From an uncultured Methanocorpusculum sp. (lineage in GTDB: Archaea; Halobacteriota; Methanomicrobia; Methanomicrobiales; Methanocorpusculaceae), in assembly GCF_963667985.1 (NCBI RefSeq), contig NZ_OY764081.1:496001-560000 (forward strand): a stretch of 64,000 nt of DNA, written 5' to 3'. A program made the translations under genes and the position numbers. Positions 35,901-45,725 of the stretch are shown piece after piece. A model generated the notes under the pieces. The model saw nothing but the letters and a program-made list of their open reading frames with translations, did not search any database and was not told where the DNA came from. Numbering within the stretch: the first letter of the stretch is position 1; each line of letters opens with the position of its first letter.

Positions 35901-36908
35901 ATGAAACAGGTACGAATACTTCTGATTTTCCTGCTGGTCCTTGCCGTTTTTTCCGGTACTGCCCTTGGATGGACCCCGGTGACCATCACCGATGACGCGG
36001 GCTTTGAATCTACAATCGAGACACAGCCTGAAACCATCGTCTCTCTTGCTCCAACAAACACAGAGATAATCTTTGCTCTCGGACTTGGGGACAAGGTCGT
36101 GGGTGTCACTGAATACTGCAACTACCCGGAAGAGGCTTTGACAAAACCAAAAATGGGTGGATATTCTACCATTAATGTGGAAAAAATCGTTGCAGCAAAT
36201 CCAGATATCATCTTTGCGAATCCAAAGAACGGACAGGAAAATATTGATTCTCTCCGCCAGCTTGGATACACGGTCATCGTAATCCAGTCTGACAGTGTGG
36301 AAGGGACGTATGATGCGATTCGAATGATCGGAACATGTACCGGTACAACCTCTGAGACAGAGTCCATCATATCGGACATGCAGATCCGTATTCAGGCAAT
36401 AACAGATAAACTCACAGACGTGACTGAAAAACCAACGGTTATGCACGCAATGAGTGTCGAGTCGTTTTGGGTTTCAGGTTCGAATACATTCCAGAACGAA
36501 CTGATCACACTTGCAGGCGGAACCAATGCCTTTTCCGACGTGCAAGGCTGGGGAGTAATAACTCTGGAAAAACTGCTCACAACCGATCCGGAAATCATTC
36601 TGGTTGACTCGGGTTCAAAGATGGGAACTACCGGCGAAAACACACTGCAGAAAGCTTTCCTAACCGAACCGCAGCTCAGCGGTATTACTGCAGTAAAGAA
36701 CAAGGCAGTTTATGTCATGGATTCTGATACCTTCGATAGAGGGGGACCAAGAATCGTTATCTCTTTAGAGCAGCTTGCACAGATCCTTCATCCGGAAATC
36801 TTCGGTGAATACGCTGAACCTGGATCGACGGTAGCTTCCCCCGGGTTTGGAGCAATACTGATAATTGCCGGTCTTATCGGTGGTCTCTTCGTCTACAGAC
36901 GGATATGA
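35901..36908 (+). CDS. ABC transporter corrinoid/siderophore-binding protein with PGF-CTERM anchor
   Basis: 335 residues. Signal peptide (MKQVRILLIFLLVLAVFSG), then a two-lobed BtuF/FepB-type domain (TIVSLAPTNTEIIFALGLGDKVVGVTEYC, DPEIILVDSG). The C-terminus SPGFGAILIIAGLIGGLFVYRR is a PGF-CTERM signal, the substrate mark of archaeosortase A, so the protein is likely processed and lipid-anchored. It precedes its permease and ATPase. Substrate is either cobalamin/corrinoid or an iron chelate. Confidence 0.82.
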   Translation: MKQVRILLIFLLVLAVFSGTALGWTPVTITDDAGFESTIETQPETIVSLAPTNTEIIFALGLGDKVVGVTEYCNYPEEALTKPKMGGYSTINVEKIVAANPDIIFANPKNGQENIDSLRQLGYTVIVIQSDSVEGTYDAIRMIGTCTGTTSETESIISDMQIRIQAITDKLTDVTEKPTVMHAMSVESFWVSGSNTFQNELITLAGGTNAFSDVQGWGVITLEKLLTTDPEIILVDSGSKMGTTGENTLQKAFLTEPQLSGITAVKNKAVYVMDSDTFDRGGPRIVISLEQLAQILHPEIFGEYAEPGSTVASPGFGAILIIAGLIGGLFVYRRI

Positions 36909-36965
36909 ACAGACATCAAATCACACACCTTTATTTTACTTAACACAAACAATACATACACAGTT

Positions 36966-37913
36966 ATGCTTCGCCACCCCGTTCTTCTCCTACCCGTGCT
37001 TCTCATCGTTCTGCTGATAAGCATTGTACTCACCACCTGCATTGGAGTGTCGGGGTTTTCTCTTCTCACCTTCGACTCGGAGATGATTCGGAAACTGATT
37101 TTTGAAGTTAGGCTCCCGCGGGTGATCGGAGCACTTCTAGTGGGAGGAGGGCTTGCCGCCACCGGCTGCGTGATGCAGGGACTGTTTAGAAATCCGATGG
37201 CAGACCCTTATATCATTGGAACTTCGACCGGCGGCGCTCTTGGAGCAGCATGTGCGATTGTTTTTCTCGGCGGATTACTCATGCCGCTCTTTGCCTTTAT
37301 CGGAGCGGCCGCATCAACGATCACCGTGTATCTCATCTCGCAAAGAAACGGCCGGATGGCAGTCGAAACCCTGCTCTTGTCGGGAATCGCAGTTTCGCTT
37401 TTCCTTTCCGCCATGCTTTCCTTTATTATGTACCTTTCGGGAAACAGCCTTCACCAGATCATGTTCTGGATGATGGGCGGATTCTGGAACATGTACTGGG
37501 AAGATGTAGGACTCGCGCTCTTAATTCCGGCGGCAGCAGTGATTCTCTACCTCTTTTCTCGTGATCTGAACGTTATGGCGCTTGGAGAGGAGGAGGCGAT
37601 TCATCTCGGCGTCAACACGGAGCGAACCAAAAAAATTCTGCTCATGGTCGCCACATTTATTACCGCCATCGCAGTATCCATATCGGGCTGCATTGGATTT
37701 ATCGGACTCATAATTCCCCACATTATGCGGATCTTCACCGGCCCAGACCACATAATCCTTCTTCCGGCATCCGTGCTGGCTGGATCCATACTTCTCATGT
37801 GGGCCGACACCTTTGCCAGAACACTTCCCGTCGAAATCCCCGTTGGGATCGTTACCGCATTTCTTGGCGCTCCGTTCTTTATATACCTGCTTCGCCGGAG
37901 GACACGGGTATGA
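36966..37913 (+). CDS. FecCD/BtuC-family ABC permease
   Basis: 315 residues, about nine to ten membrane segments. GGGLAATGCVMQGLFRNPMADPYIIGTSTGGALGAA and LGVNTERTKKILLMVATFITA, then GFIGLIIPHIMRIFTGPDHIILLP are FecCD hallmarks. ATGA overlap with the ATPase gene. A TATA-like TTATTTTACTT at 36931 may give a second start. Confidence 0.9.
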   Translation: MLRHPVLLLPVLLIVLLISIVLTTCIGVSGFSLLTFDSEMIRKLIFEVRLPRVIGALLVGGGLAATGCVMQGLFRNPMADPYIIGTSTGGALGAACAIVFLGGLLMPLFAFIGAAASTITVYLISQRNGRMAVETLLLSGIAVSLFLSAMLSFIMYLSGNSLHQIMFWMMGGFWNMYWEDVGLALLIPAAAVILYLFSRDLNVMALGEEEAIHLGVNTERTKKILLMVATFITAIAVSISGCIGFIGLIIPHIMRIFTGPDHIILLPASVLAGSILLMWADTFARTLPVEIPVGIVTAFLGAPFFIYLLRRRTRV

Positions 37914-39130
37914 CGCCAACGATTTCGGCAGACAATATTTCTGTGAGATACGGGGACCATCGTGTTATCGAACAGTTCTCTCTCGCCGTCGATCAGGGCG
38001 GATTCATCGGGATCCTCGGGCCGAACGGATGCGGCAAGACAACATTTCTGCGTGCCCTGTCCAGAATATTGAAACCGGATCAGGGAGCGGTTTTCATTGA
38101 AGGACTGGATGCAGAATCATACGATTCCCGCACGCTCGCAAAAACGATCGGATGCGTCGGGCAGGAAACAGACGTCGCATTTCCATTCACGGTACGGGAG
38201 ATCGTTCTTATGGGCAGATATCCGCATATTGGAAAACTCGCCCCATTATCTCCAAAAGATCTGGCTATCGCCGATGAAGCGATGAAAACCACAAACACGC
38301 TTCATCTCGCAGATAGGCTGATAACCGAGGTTTCGGGCGGGGAACGACAGCGTGTCCTGATTGCAAGAACGCTGACCCAGCAGCCGAAGATCCTCCTTCT
38401 TGACGAACCGACATCCCATCTCGATATCAATCATCAGATAGAGATCATGGACTTAATTCGGGATCTTACGCCGAAGATCACGGTCATTGGCGTATTTCAC
38501 GATTTAAATCTGGCATCATACTTCTGCGATCTGATCGTTCTGATGAAGCAGGGTAAAATTCTCGCTGTCGGAACCCCCATGGAGGTCCTGACACCGGAAA
38601 AAATCCGGGAAAGTTTTTCTGTAGGAATGATGGTTTCAATCCATCCGCTTACCGGAAAACCGCACCTCATTCCGGAGTACGGCGTTCACCCGACATCCGC
38701 CTCCACCCGCATTCATGTAATCTCCGGGGGAGGAACCGGAACCGAGATCCTCCACACCTTATGTCTGCACGGGTTTACCGTCTCCGCAGGCGTGCTGGCG
38801 GCGAACGACTCGGACTGTCTTGCAGCCGTCAAACTTGGGCTGGAAACGATCATCGAACCGCCGTTTGCCGTCGTGAGTGATATGTCTCTCCAAAAACTGA
38901 AGAAGATGCTTGCCGACGCGGATAAAATCGTGGTTACCGGCATGCCGGTAGGTCATGGGAATCTGGCTAATCTAAAAGCTCTCACCGAAGTCTCCGCGCC
39001 AGTGTATCTGATTGGCGAAGGGGAAGATTACACTGACGGCGAAGCGACACGGATCCGCAGAACTCTTCTCGAGAACGGGGCAGTGGTTGTATCCACCATC
39101 ACTGCTCTTATGAAGATACTGTACGGATGA
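37910..39130 (+). CDS. ABC transporter ATPase (BtuD-type) with extra C-terminal domain
   Basis: 406 residues. Walker A GPNGCGKT at 37-44, signature VSGGERQRV and Walker B ILLLDEPTSHLD are normal for a BtuD/FepC ATPase (about 255 residues). A further region of about 140 residues follows (IHVISGGGTGTEILHTLCL..., MSLQKLKKMLADADKIVVTGMPVGHGNL, then YTDGEATRIRRTLLENGA). Such extensions are seen on some archaeal corrinoid ATPases; its function is not known. Corrinoid transport is the more likely choice. Confidence 0.87.
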   Translation: MTPTISADNISVRYGDHRVIEQFSLAVDQGGFIGILGPNGCGKTTFLRALSRILKPDQGAVFIEGLDAESYDSRTLAKTIGCVGQETDVAFPFTVREIVLMGRYPHIGKLAPLSPKDLAIADEAMKTTNTLHLADRLITEVSGGERQRVLIARTLTQQPKILLLDEPTSHLDINHQIEIMDLIRDLTPKITVIGVFHDLNLASYFCDLIVLMKQGKILAVGTPMEVLTPEKIRESFSVGMMVSIHPLTGKPHLIPEYGVHPTSASTRIHVISGGGTGTEILHTLCLHGFTVSAGVLAANDSDCLAAVKLGLETIIEPPFAVVSDMSLQKLKKMLADADKIVVTGMPVGHGNLANLKALTEVSAPVYLIGEGEDYTDGEATRIRRTLLENGAVVVSTITALMKILYG

Positions 39131-39151
39131 ATTTTTTTGAGAGAGAAATCC

Positions 39152-39880
39152 ATGAACGAAGTAGGCATCTCCACAAACTGCGTTATGCAGCTTTCGCTCG
39201 AACGTGCTCTGGCAAAACTGGAGCCGTTCACGAATCTCGTGGAGATCCAGTGCGACGCAAATCATTCCCTCTTTCGGCACGCATCCGTTCTGGAGACATT
39301 TGATCTGCTGTACACGATCCATGCGCCGACTGCCGACGGGAATATTGCCGAACCGTTTGAACCGATCCGCAAAGCAAGCATCGCAGTGATTAAAGAAACT
39401 GCAGAAATCGCAGACTTGGTGGGCGCGGAAAAACTGGTGATCCATCCGGGATTCTGCCTCGATCCAACATGCAGAGAGGCGTCAGTCTCCGCTCTGCACA
39501 CATCAATTCGGGAGCTTGGCAATCTTCAGGAAGATTTTTCCGTCCGGTTCGTCATGGAAAATCTCGGATCCATGGACTGCTGCTATTTTCAGAACACGGA
39601 ACTTGTCCCGGAACTTCGTGCGGCGGGACTCGGGCTGACGCTGGATGTTGGACATGCAAACCTTACCGGAACGCTCGATGCATTTCTCCAGGAAAAACCG
39701 GACCATCTGCATCTCCACGACAATAAAGGAATTTCCGATGAACATGCCGCATGCGGGACGGGGACGGTGGATTTTGGAAAAATTCTTCCGGCAAGCAGAG
39801 ACGCAACGCTAATTCTCGAAGTCCTCAGACTTGAAGATGTCAAGCCCAGTCTGGATTACCTGGCATCACTTGGATATTAA
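39152..39880 (+). CDS. TIM-barrel sugar-phosphate isomerase/epimerase-like protein, paralogue
   Basis: 242 residues from MNEVGISTNC. Metal-site motifs LVIHPGF, VMENLGS, GLTLDVGHANLTG and HLHLHDNKG match the paralogue at 26485-27255. It starts 21 bases after the ATPase gene and in the same direction, so co-transcription with the uptake genes is likely. No direct function known. Confidence 0.75.
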   Translation: MNEVGISTNCVMQLSLERALAKLEPFTNLVEIQCDANHSLFRHASVLETFDLLYTIHAPTADGNIAEPFEPIRKASIAVIKETAEIADLVGAEKLVIHPGFCLDPTCREASVSALHTSIRELGNLQEDFSVRFVMENLGSMDCCYFQNTELVPELRAAGLGLTLDVGHANLTGTLDAFLQEKPDHLHLHDNKGISDEHAACGTGTVDFGKILPASRDATLILEVLRLEDVKPSLDYLASLGY

Positions 39881-40027
39881 CAAAGACACGGGACAAAACA
39901 GAGCAGGAAACATACGGGTTACTGCTTTCAACAGGCCCTATTGACCTCCCAACACAAAAATCCAACGCAAACTCATTTAACCGCATCAATCCTACAGACA
40001 TATACTGTATATACCGGAGGTTTACCC

Positions 40028-42769
40028 ATGCTAGAAAACGAATATCAGCTTGAATACTTCAAAGAAAACGGATTCATCCGCAAAATCTGTAAAAAATGCG
40101 GCAGTGCATTCTGGACACTTGATCCAAACCGGGAGATTTGCGGGGATGCACCCTGCGAACCATATCAGTTCATTGGAAATCCTATTTTCACCAAACACAG
40201 CCTTACGGAAATGCGGGAGGCTTATCTCTCCTTCTTCGAGAGACAGGGCCACACGAGAATCAACAGATATCCGGTAGCCGCAAGATGGCGTGACGACATC
40301 TATTTGACCATTGCATCGATCGCAGACTTTCAGCCGTTCGTAACGAGCGGCGTATGCCCCCCGCCGGCAAACCCGCTGACGATTTCCCAGCCCTGCATCA
40401 GGCTGAACGATCTCGACAATGTCGGAAGATCCGGCAGGCACTTCACCTGCTTTGAGATGATGGCGCATCATGCCTTCAACACCGACGAGAAACCGATCTA
40501 CTGGAAGGATCGCTGCCTCGAACTCTGCAGCGGGTTTATCGAGTCGCTTGGCGGAAACGTATTCGATCTCACCTACAAGGAAAATCCGTGGTTCGGCGGA
40601 GGAAATGCAGGACCAAGCGTCGAGGTCTTAATGGGTGGCCTCGAAGTAGCCACACTCGTTTTCATGAACCTGTCCCGTAAGAACTCCGGCAAACCGCCGG
40701 TCAGTATCGACGGCAAAGACTACTACGAGATGCCGCTGAGAATCGTCGATACAGGTTACGGTCTGGAACGCTTCACCTGGGCATCCTGCGGCACGCCGAC
40801 CGCCTATGACGCGGTCTTCCCGGAGATGATTCCACGCATCCTCACCTCTGCAGGAATGGAGGATCGTCTGGAAAATCCCGAGGTCGAACGCATCTTAGGA
40901 CTGAACGCCAAGTTTGCCGGCCTCATGGATATCCGCGGCGAAAAGATCCGGGACCTCAGACAGCAGGTGGCCGACGCGACCAACATCTCGGTTGCGAAAC
41001 TCGAAGAGATCATCGTTCCTATGGAAACCGTGTATGCCCTGTGCGACCACACAAGATGTCTCGCGTACATGCTCGGCGACCTTATTGTTCCATCCAATGT
41101 CCGTGAAGGATATCTGGCCCGCCTCGTTCTGAGACGCAGCATCAGAATGATGCAGGACTTAAAGCTCGACGAGGATCTCGGCGATCTTGTGATCAGTCAG
41201 ATGAAGACGATCGGTCTTTCCAACTTCGAGCAGGATGAGGATATCGTCAAGCATATCATCAACCGTGAGGTCGAGAAGTACGACACAACCATAGAACGCG
41301 GAACCAGAACCGTCCAGCGGGTTGGCCAGACCTACGTCAAGAAGAATGAACCAGTCCCACTCGCTGATCTGATCACGCTCTATGACTCACACGGCATTCC
41401 GGTCGATCTTATGGGTAAGATTCTGAAAGACACCGGCGCAGAGTTCGAGATCCCCGACGATTTCGATTCGCAGATCGCCGACATGCACTCCGAGAACGAG
41501 ACGGAAAAGCCGGTCTCGCCGCTCGCGAAGTATGCGGACCGGATCGCCAAGATTCCAGAGACGCGCAAGAGTTTCTATGAACGTCCCTCCGACATGGAGT
41601 TCGATGCGACGGTCCTGGATATCTTCGACAACTACGTTGTTCTCGACGCTACCCTGTTATATCCCGAGGGAGGAGGACAGCCGTCCGATACCGGTATGCT
41701 TGTGACGAAATCGACGATGGTCCGTGTTGACGAAGTCGTGAAGTCGGAAAACGTGATCCTCCACAAGGTCCGGGAAAACACCCTGAAGCGTGGCGACAGA
41801 GTGAAAGGAGTTCTGGACGAGGACCGCCGGTGGGCACTTATGCGTCATCACTCGGCGACACATATGGTTCTGCGTGCCGCAAAGGAGGTGCTTGGTCCGC
41901 ATGTCCACCAGGCCGGATCACAGCTCTCGACCGACGTCGCACGACTGGATATCCGTCACTACACCCACATCACGCCCGAAGAACTGAAACAGATGGAAAC
42001 GATCGCCAACCGTCTGGTGATGGAGAATCTCCCGACGATGGTCAAGATCGAGAACAGAGTAAAGGCGGAACAGAAGTTCGGGTTTGCCCTTTATCAGGGA
42101 GGAGTCCCGCCCGGAAAGGACATTCGTGTCGTTCAGATGGGTGCCGAGGTTCAGGCATGCGCCGGAACGCACTGTCAGTCTACCGGTGAGATCGGCCCGA
42201 TCAAGATCCTGAAACTGGAGCACATCCAGGATGGAGTAGAGCGTATCGAGTTTGCAGCCGGATTTGCGGCGCTTGATGCAATGCAGCACATCCAGAGTCT
42301 GATGAATACATCCGCAGACACCCTCTCGGTCCAGACGGAAAATCTCCCCGGATCAGTCGACCGGTTCTTCACCGAGTGGAAGGATCAACGTAAAGAGATC
42401 GAAAAACTTCGGGCAAAGATCGCAGAACTTGAACTATCACGGATCGAAGGCATCGATATCGGCGGAGTCGAGGTCGTTATCAAACAGATTGACGTTTCCA
42501 GAAAGGAGCTCGTGACGGTCGCAGGAAAGATCGCTGAGCGCGGAGGCGTGACGGTTTTGATCACAACCGCAGACGGACTTGGCGTCGTTGCCTCGTCAGG
42601 GAACAACAAAATCCATGCAGGCAAACTGGTCAATGACGTTTGCGCCGAACTCGGCGGAAAAGGCGGAGGAAAGGAAAATCTCGCTCAGGGCGCAGGAGTG
42701 AATCCGTCAGCCGTCGGCAAGGCGCTCCTCAAAGCCGAGTCGTTCATACATGCAGAATTCAATTCATAA
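40028..42769 (+). CDS. alaS: Alanyl-tRNA synthetase
   Basis: 913 residues. Archaeal form: N-terminal Cys pair (KICKKCGSAFWTLDP), class II core (RPVAARWRDDIYLTIASIADFQP-like region), editing domain with HHSATHMVLRAAKEVLG near residue 605 and CAGTHC near 710, and a DHHA1-type C-terminus (GGKGGGKENLAQGAG). Start ATG 40028 follows CCGGAGG at a proper spacing; a longer upstream frame is rejected. Confidence 0.97.
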   Translation: MLENEYQLEYFKENGFIRKICKKCGSAFWTLDPNREICGDAPCEPYQFIGNPIFTKHSLTEMREAYLSFFERQGHTRINRYPVAARWRDDIYLTIASIADFQPFVTSGVCPPPANPLTISQPCIRLNDLDNVGRSGRHFTCFEMMAHHAFNTDEKPIYWKDRCLELCSGFIESLGGNVFDLTYKENPWFGGGNAGPSVEVLMGGLEVATLVFMNLSRKNSGKPPVSIDGKDYYEMPLRIVDTGYGLERFTWASCGTPTAYDAVFPEMIPRILTSAGMEDRLENPEVERILGLNAKFAGLMDIRGEKIRDLRQQVADATNISVAKLEEIIVPMETVYALCDHTRCLAYMLGDLIVPSNVREGYLARLVLRRSIRMMQDLKLDEDLGDLVISQMKTIGLSNFEQDEDIVKHIINREVEKYDTTIERGTRTVQRVGQTYVKKNEPVPLADLITLYDSHGIPVDLMGKILKDTGAEFEIPDDFDSQIADMHSENETEKPVSPLAKYADRIAKIPETRKSFYERPSDMEFDATVLDIFDNYVVLDATLLYPEGGGQPSDTGMLVTKSTMVRVDEVVKSENVILHKVRENTLKRGDRVKGVLDEDRRWALMRHHSATHMVLRAAKEVLGPHVHQAGSQLSTDVARLDIRHYTHITPEELKQMETIANRLVMENLPTMVKIENRVKAEQKFGFALYQGGVPPGKDIRVVQMGAEVQACAGTHCQSTGEIGPIKILKLEHIQDGVERIEFAAGFAALDAMQHIQSLMNTSADTLSVQTENLPGSVDRFFTEWKDQRKEIEKLRAKIAELELSRIEGIDIGGVEVVIKQIDVSRKELVTVAGKIAERGGVTVLITTADGLGVVASSGNNKIHAGKLVNDVCAELGGKGGGKENLAQGAGVNPSAVGKALLKAESFIHAEFNS

Positions 42770-42837
42770 CTACCACTTTTTTCGCAGTTTAGGAGAGGGT
42801 TATATCCGCTCGCATCCATACAAGTAGATTACATATC

Positions 42838-43440
42838 ATGCAGGAAGAGAATGTTGTTGTGCTGGAACACGGTTCCCTTGAAGCACAAAAAGTTGCCAAG
42901 GCGATGTCTTCTCCCACATCTGCGGATTTATTCAACGCACTCACATGAAATCCGCAGAGTGCCACGGCTCTTGCCGAGCGGACCGGACTTCCCCTTACAA
43001 CAGTAAAATATCATTTGGAACATATGCTCTCGGCAGGACTTGTCGAGATCTCCAATACCCGGTGGAGCGAGAAGGGGCGCGAGATGAAAATCTATGCGGT
43101 CAAAGATCAGGTTGTTGTGTTTGCCCCGCGAAAGACCGTCGATTTGAAAGGCATCGCGGAAAGATACGGGACAGTGGGCGGCGTGATCGCGATAGGCTGT
43201 TCCCTTGTGATTGCCATCCCTCAAATGCTGAACAGGCTTGCCGCCGGCGCCGTATATCCTATTCGAACGGAAGATACCGCAGAACTGTTTGCCATAAAGA
43301 CGGCGGCAGGTCCGGCAGTGGAGACTGTTTCATGGATGCCGCTGGTCCATAATGTTGTCCAGGGATTTTTGGTCATTTCCCTCGCCGTTCTGGCATTGAT
43401 GATGGCATATGAAATATACCTTGTCAGAAAAAACGGATAA
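42838..43440 (+). pseudogene. Membrane-anchored winged-helix regulator interrupted by an in-frame TGA
   Basis: 200 residues if codon 37 (TGA, 42946-42948) is read through. Residues 20-36 (KAMSSPTSADLFNALT) and 38-75 (NPQSATALAERTGLPLTTVKYHLEHML) form one continuous ArsR-like HTH, with RWSEKGREMKIYAV as the wing; two membrane segments follow at about 113-131 and 171-192. Both sides are in the same frame and clearly one gene, so a single base change or error made the stop. Downstream ATG 43015 would leave half the HTH. Confidence 0.8.
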
Positions 43441-43489
43441 AAATCATTTCTTCTTTTTTAATTTAGTAATAAAAAGAGGGCGACCAATC

Positions 43490-44959
43490 TCAGAGATTGG
43501 TACGGTAGTTCGGAGCTTCATCAGTGATCAGGATGTCGTGAGGGTGGGACTCTTTAAGTCCCGCAGAGGTAATTCTGACGAACCTGGCATTCGTCCGCAT
43601 AGTTTCGATATCCTTGCTTCCTGAATAGCCCATCGCCGATTTGAGACCGCCGATCGTCTGATAGATGACATCGGTCACGGAACCGACATACGGGGTGGCC
43701 CCTTCGACGCCTTCCGGAACATACTTGGTCGATCCGATACCTTTTTTCTGGAAGTAGCGGTCGCTTGAATTTCCGGAGGTCATGACGCCGAGCGATCCCA
43801 TGCCGCGATACTGTTTGTATCTCCGGCCTTTGACGATGATCGTTTTACCTGGAGCCTCGTCGGTTCCGGCAAACATACTGCCCATCATTACTGACGAAGC
43901 GCCTGCCACGATTGCCTTGGCCACATCACCGCTGTATTTGACGCCGCCGTCTGCAATGACAGGGACACCGCACGGATCCGCGACATCGCACACATTCGCG
44001 ATGGCGGAGATCTGCGGAACGCCGACGCCTGCCACGATACGGGTCGTACAGATCGAACCAGGACCGATGCCGACTTTGATTCCGTCAACGAACCCTACAA
44101 GTTCACTTGCAGCTTTCGAGGTGGCGATATTTCCGGCGACGACATCGCATGAGACGGCGCCTTTGATCGCTTTTACTCCCTGGACAACATGCATATTATG
44201 ACCATGGGCACAGTCCACAACGATCGCATCGACACCTGCCTCGGCAAGCTTCAATGCACGTTCCATGTCGAACGGTCCAACTGCGGCGGCGACACGGAGT
44301 TTTCCGTTGGCATCACGGTTGGCTTTTGGATACTGCTGTTTTTCAAGCAGATCCTGCATGGTGATGATTCCAGTCAGTCTGCCCTTTTCGTCAACAACCG
44401 GGAGACGCTCGACCTTTTTGGTGTACATCATATTGATGGCATCATCTGCGGTGATGTTGTCTTTCACGGCGATCGGTTTTTTGGTCATGATCGTCTCGAC
44501 GGTTTCCGTCCCGGTCTTGTTAACAAGGCCGCGGACATCACGGCGCGAAACGATGCCGATAAGTTTGCCGTGCGGACCAACGACCGGAACACCGCCGATC
44601 GAGTGGCGGTCCATGAGATTTGCCACAAGAGCGATGGTCGTGTCGGGAGTCACGTATCTGACATCGCGTTCGATGACATTGTCGGCCGACTTAACACGGG
44701 TGACAAACGCGACCTCCTCGTCGGGAGTACAGTTTCTGTGCAGAACACCGATACCTCCGGCACGCGCCATAGAGATTGCCATTTCCGCCTCGGTGACGGT
44801 ATCCATTGCCGCACTCACCAAAGGTATGGAGAGTGAAATGTTTTTAGAGAATCTGGATCGAACATCTACATCATTTGGCTCTATCCAGGATTCTGCCGGT
44901 TCAATCAGCACATCATCGAAGGTGAGTGCTGTAGGGATGTTGAGTTTTTCTCCAAACAT
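43490..44959 (-). CDS. guaB: IMP dehydrogenase
   Basis: 489 residues. Converts IMP to XMP with NAD. MFGEKLNIPTALTFDDVLIEP start; two CBS domains at about 95-210; catalytic loop GIGPGSICTTRIVAGVGVPQ and the flap YRGMGSLGVM. The start is set at MFGEK; a longer frame overlaps mfnB and is not IMPDH. Starts 5 bases after mfnB. Confidence 0.96.
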   Translation of the reverse strand: MFGEKLNIPTALTFDDVLIEPAESWIEPNDVDVRSRFSKNISLSIPLVSAAMDTVTEAEMAISMARAGGIGVLHRNCTPDEEVAFVTRVKSADNVIERDVRYVTPDTTIALVANLMDRHSIGGVPVVGPHGKLIGIVSRRDVRGLVNKTGTETVETIMTKKPIAVKDNITADDAINMMYTKKVERLPVVDEKGRLTGIITMQDLLEKQQYPKANRDANGKLRVAAAVGPFDMERALKLAEAGVDAIVVDCAHGHNMHVVQGVKAIKGAVSCDVVAGNIATSKAASELVGFVDGIKVGIGPGSICTTRIVAGVGVPQISAIANVCDVADPCGVPVIADGGVKYSGDVAKAIVAGASSVMMGSMFAGTDEAPGKTIIVKGRRYKQYRGMGSLGVMTSGNSSDRYFQKKGIGSTKYVPEGVEGATPYVGSVTDVIYQTIGGLKSAMGYSGSKDIETMRTNARFVRITSAGLKESHPHDILITDEAPNYRTNL

Positions 44960-44964
44960 GTTGT

Positions 44965-45654
44965 TTACCTTACCATCTGAATCGCTTTCTTTACGAGACT
45001 TTCCTGAACCATGGTTGTTCTGTCTCCGCCGCAAACCATTCCTCGTACACCGATGATCTCCGGATCGATCTCTTTGAGAATCGGAAGATCCACAAACTTC
45101 AGAGATCCGGCAAGAGCGGTGCAAATACCAAGTGAACGGTTCAGATCGGTGAAATCAGTTAGAACATCTTCGTTCATGAACTCGAATGTACTTTTACCGT
45201 CTTTCATGCCGGTATCGATCATAGAGAAATCAGCGCCGTATTCGGCCGCGAGCGGAGATATATCGAACGGACTAAGAGAACCGAGCCGTTCATAGTCAGA
45301 GTAACCTGCAATGACAACGGTTTTTTCCGGGAACGGTTCTTTGACTGCACGAACGACCGCTTCAATAACTTCTTTTGCGGCTTTTTTATCACTGAACATC
45401 AGACCGATTTTAACAAAATCAGCTCCGGCGCATGCAGTCCCATATGCTGCAAGGGAGGCGTTACCCGGAGTCGGGCGGTAATCGCCGATTGCTGCAGAAA
45501 CGGGAGTTGAACCGGCCATACGTTTAATTTCGCGGATCACCCACGGAAAATTAGCGCCAAGCGACCCTTCGGCAGGGCGCTTCACATCAATAATGTCAGC
45601 ATCGAGGCAGAACTTAGCCTCGTCTATTGAACTTGGGCTGACTAAGAGTTTCAT
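44965..45654 (-). CDS. mfnB: (5-formylfuran-3-yl)methyl phosphate synthase
   Basis: 229 residues. MKLLVSPSSIDEAKFCLDADIIDVKRPAEGSLGANFPWVIR matches MfnB, which condenses two glyceraldehyde 3-phosphate to the furan of methanofuran. Catalytic Lys residues are in DVKRP and FVKIGL. Probably one operon with guaB. Confidence 0.93.
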   Translation of the reverse strand: MKLLVSPSSIDEAKFCLDADIIDVKRPAEGSLGANFPWVIREIKRMAGSTPVSAAIGDYRPTPGNASLAAYGTACAGADFVKIGLMFSDKKAAKEVIEAVVRAVKEPFPEKTVVIAGYSDYERLGSLSPFDISPLAAEYGADFSMIDTGMKDGKSTFEFMNEDVLTDFTDLNRSLGICTALAGSLKFVDLPILKEIDPEIIGVRGMVCGGDRTTMVQESLVKKAIQMVR

Positions 45655-45725
45655 GTATATTATGTGGCGGTTCGGGTTAATAGGGGTTACGTCTGCATAG
45701 AGAAAGAAACCGCAGATTCACCGAA

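Noticed and set aside
42946..42948. TGA read as selenocysteine or pyrrolysine-like recoding
   Set aside because: Pyrrolysine uses TAG, no SECIS-like structure was seen nearby, and the position in the HTH is not a catalytic one.
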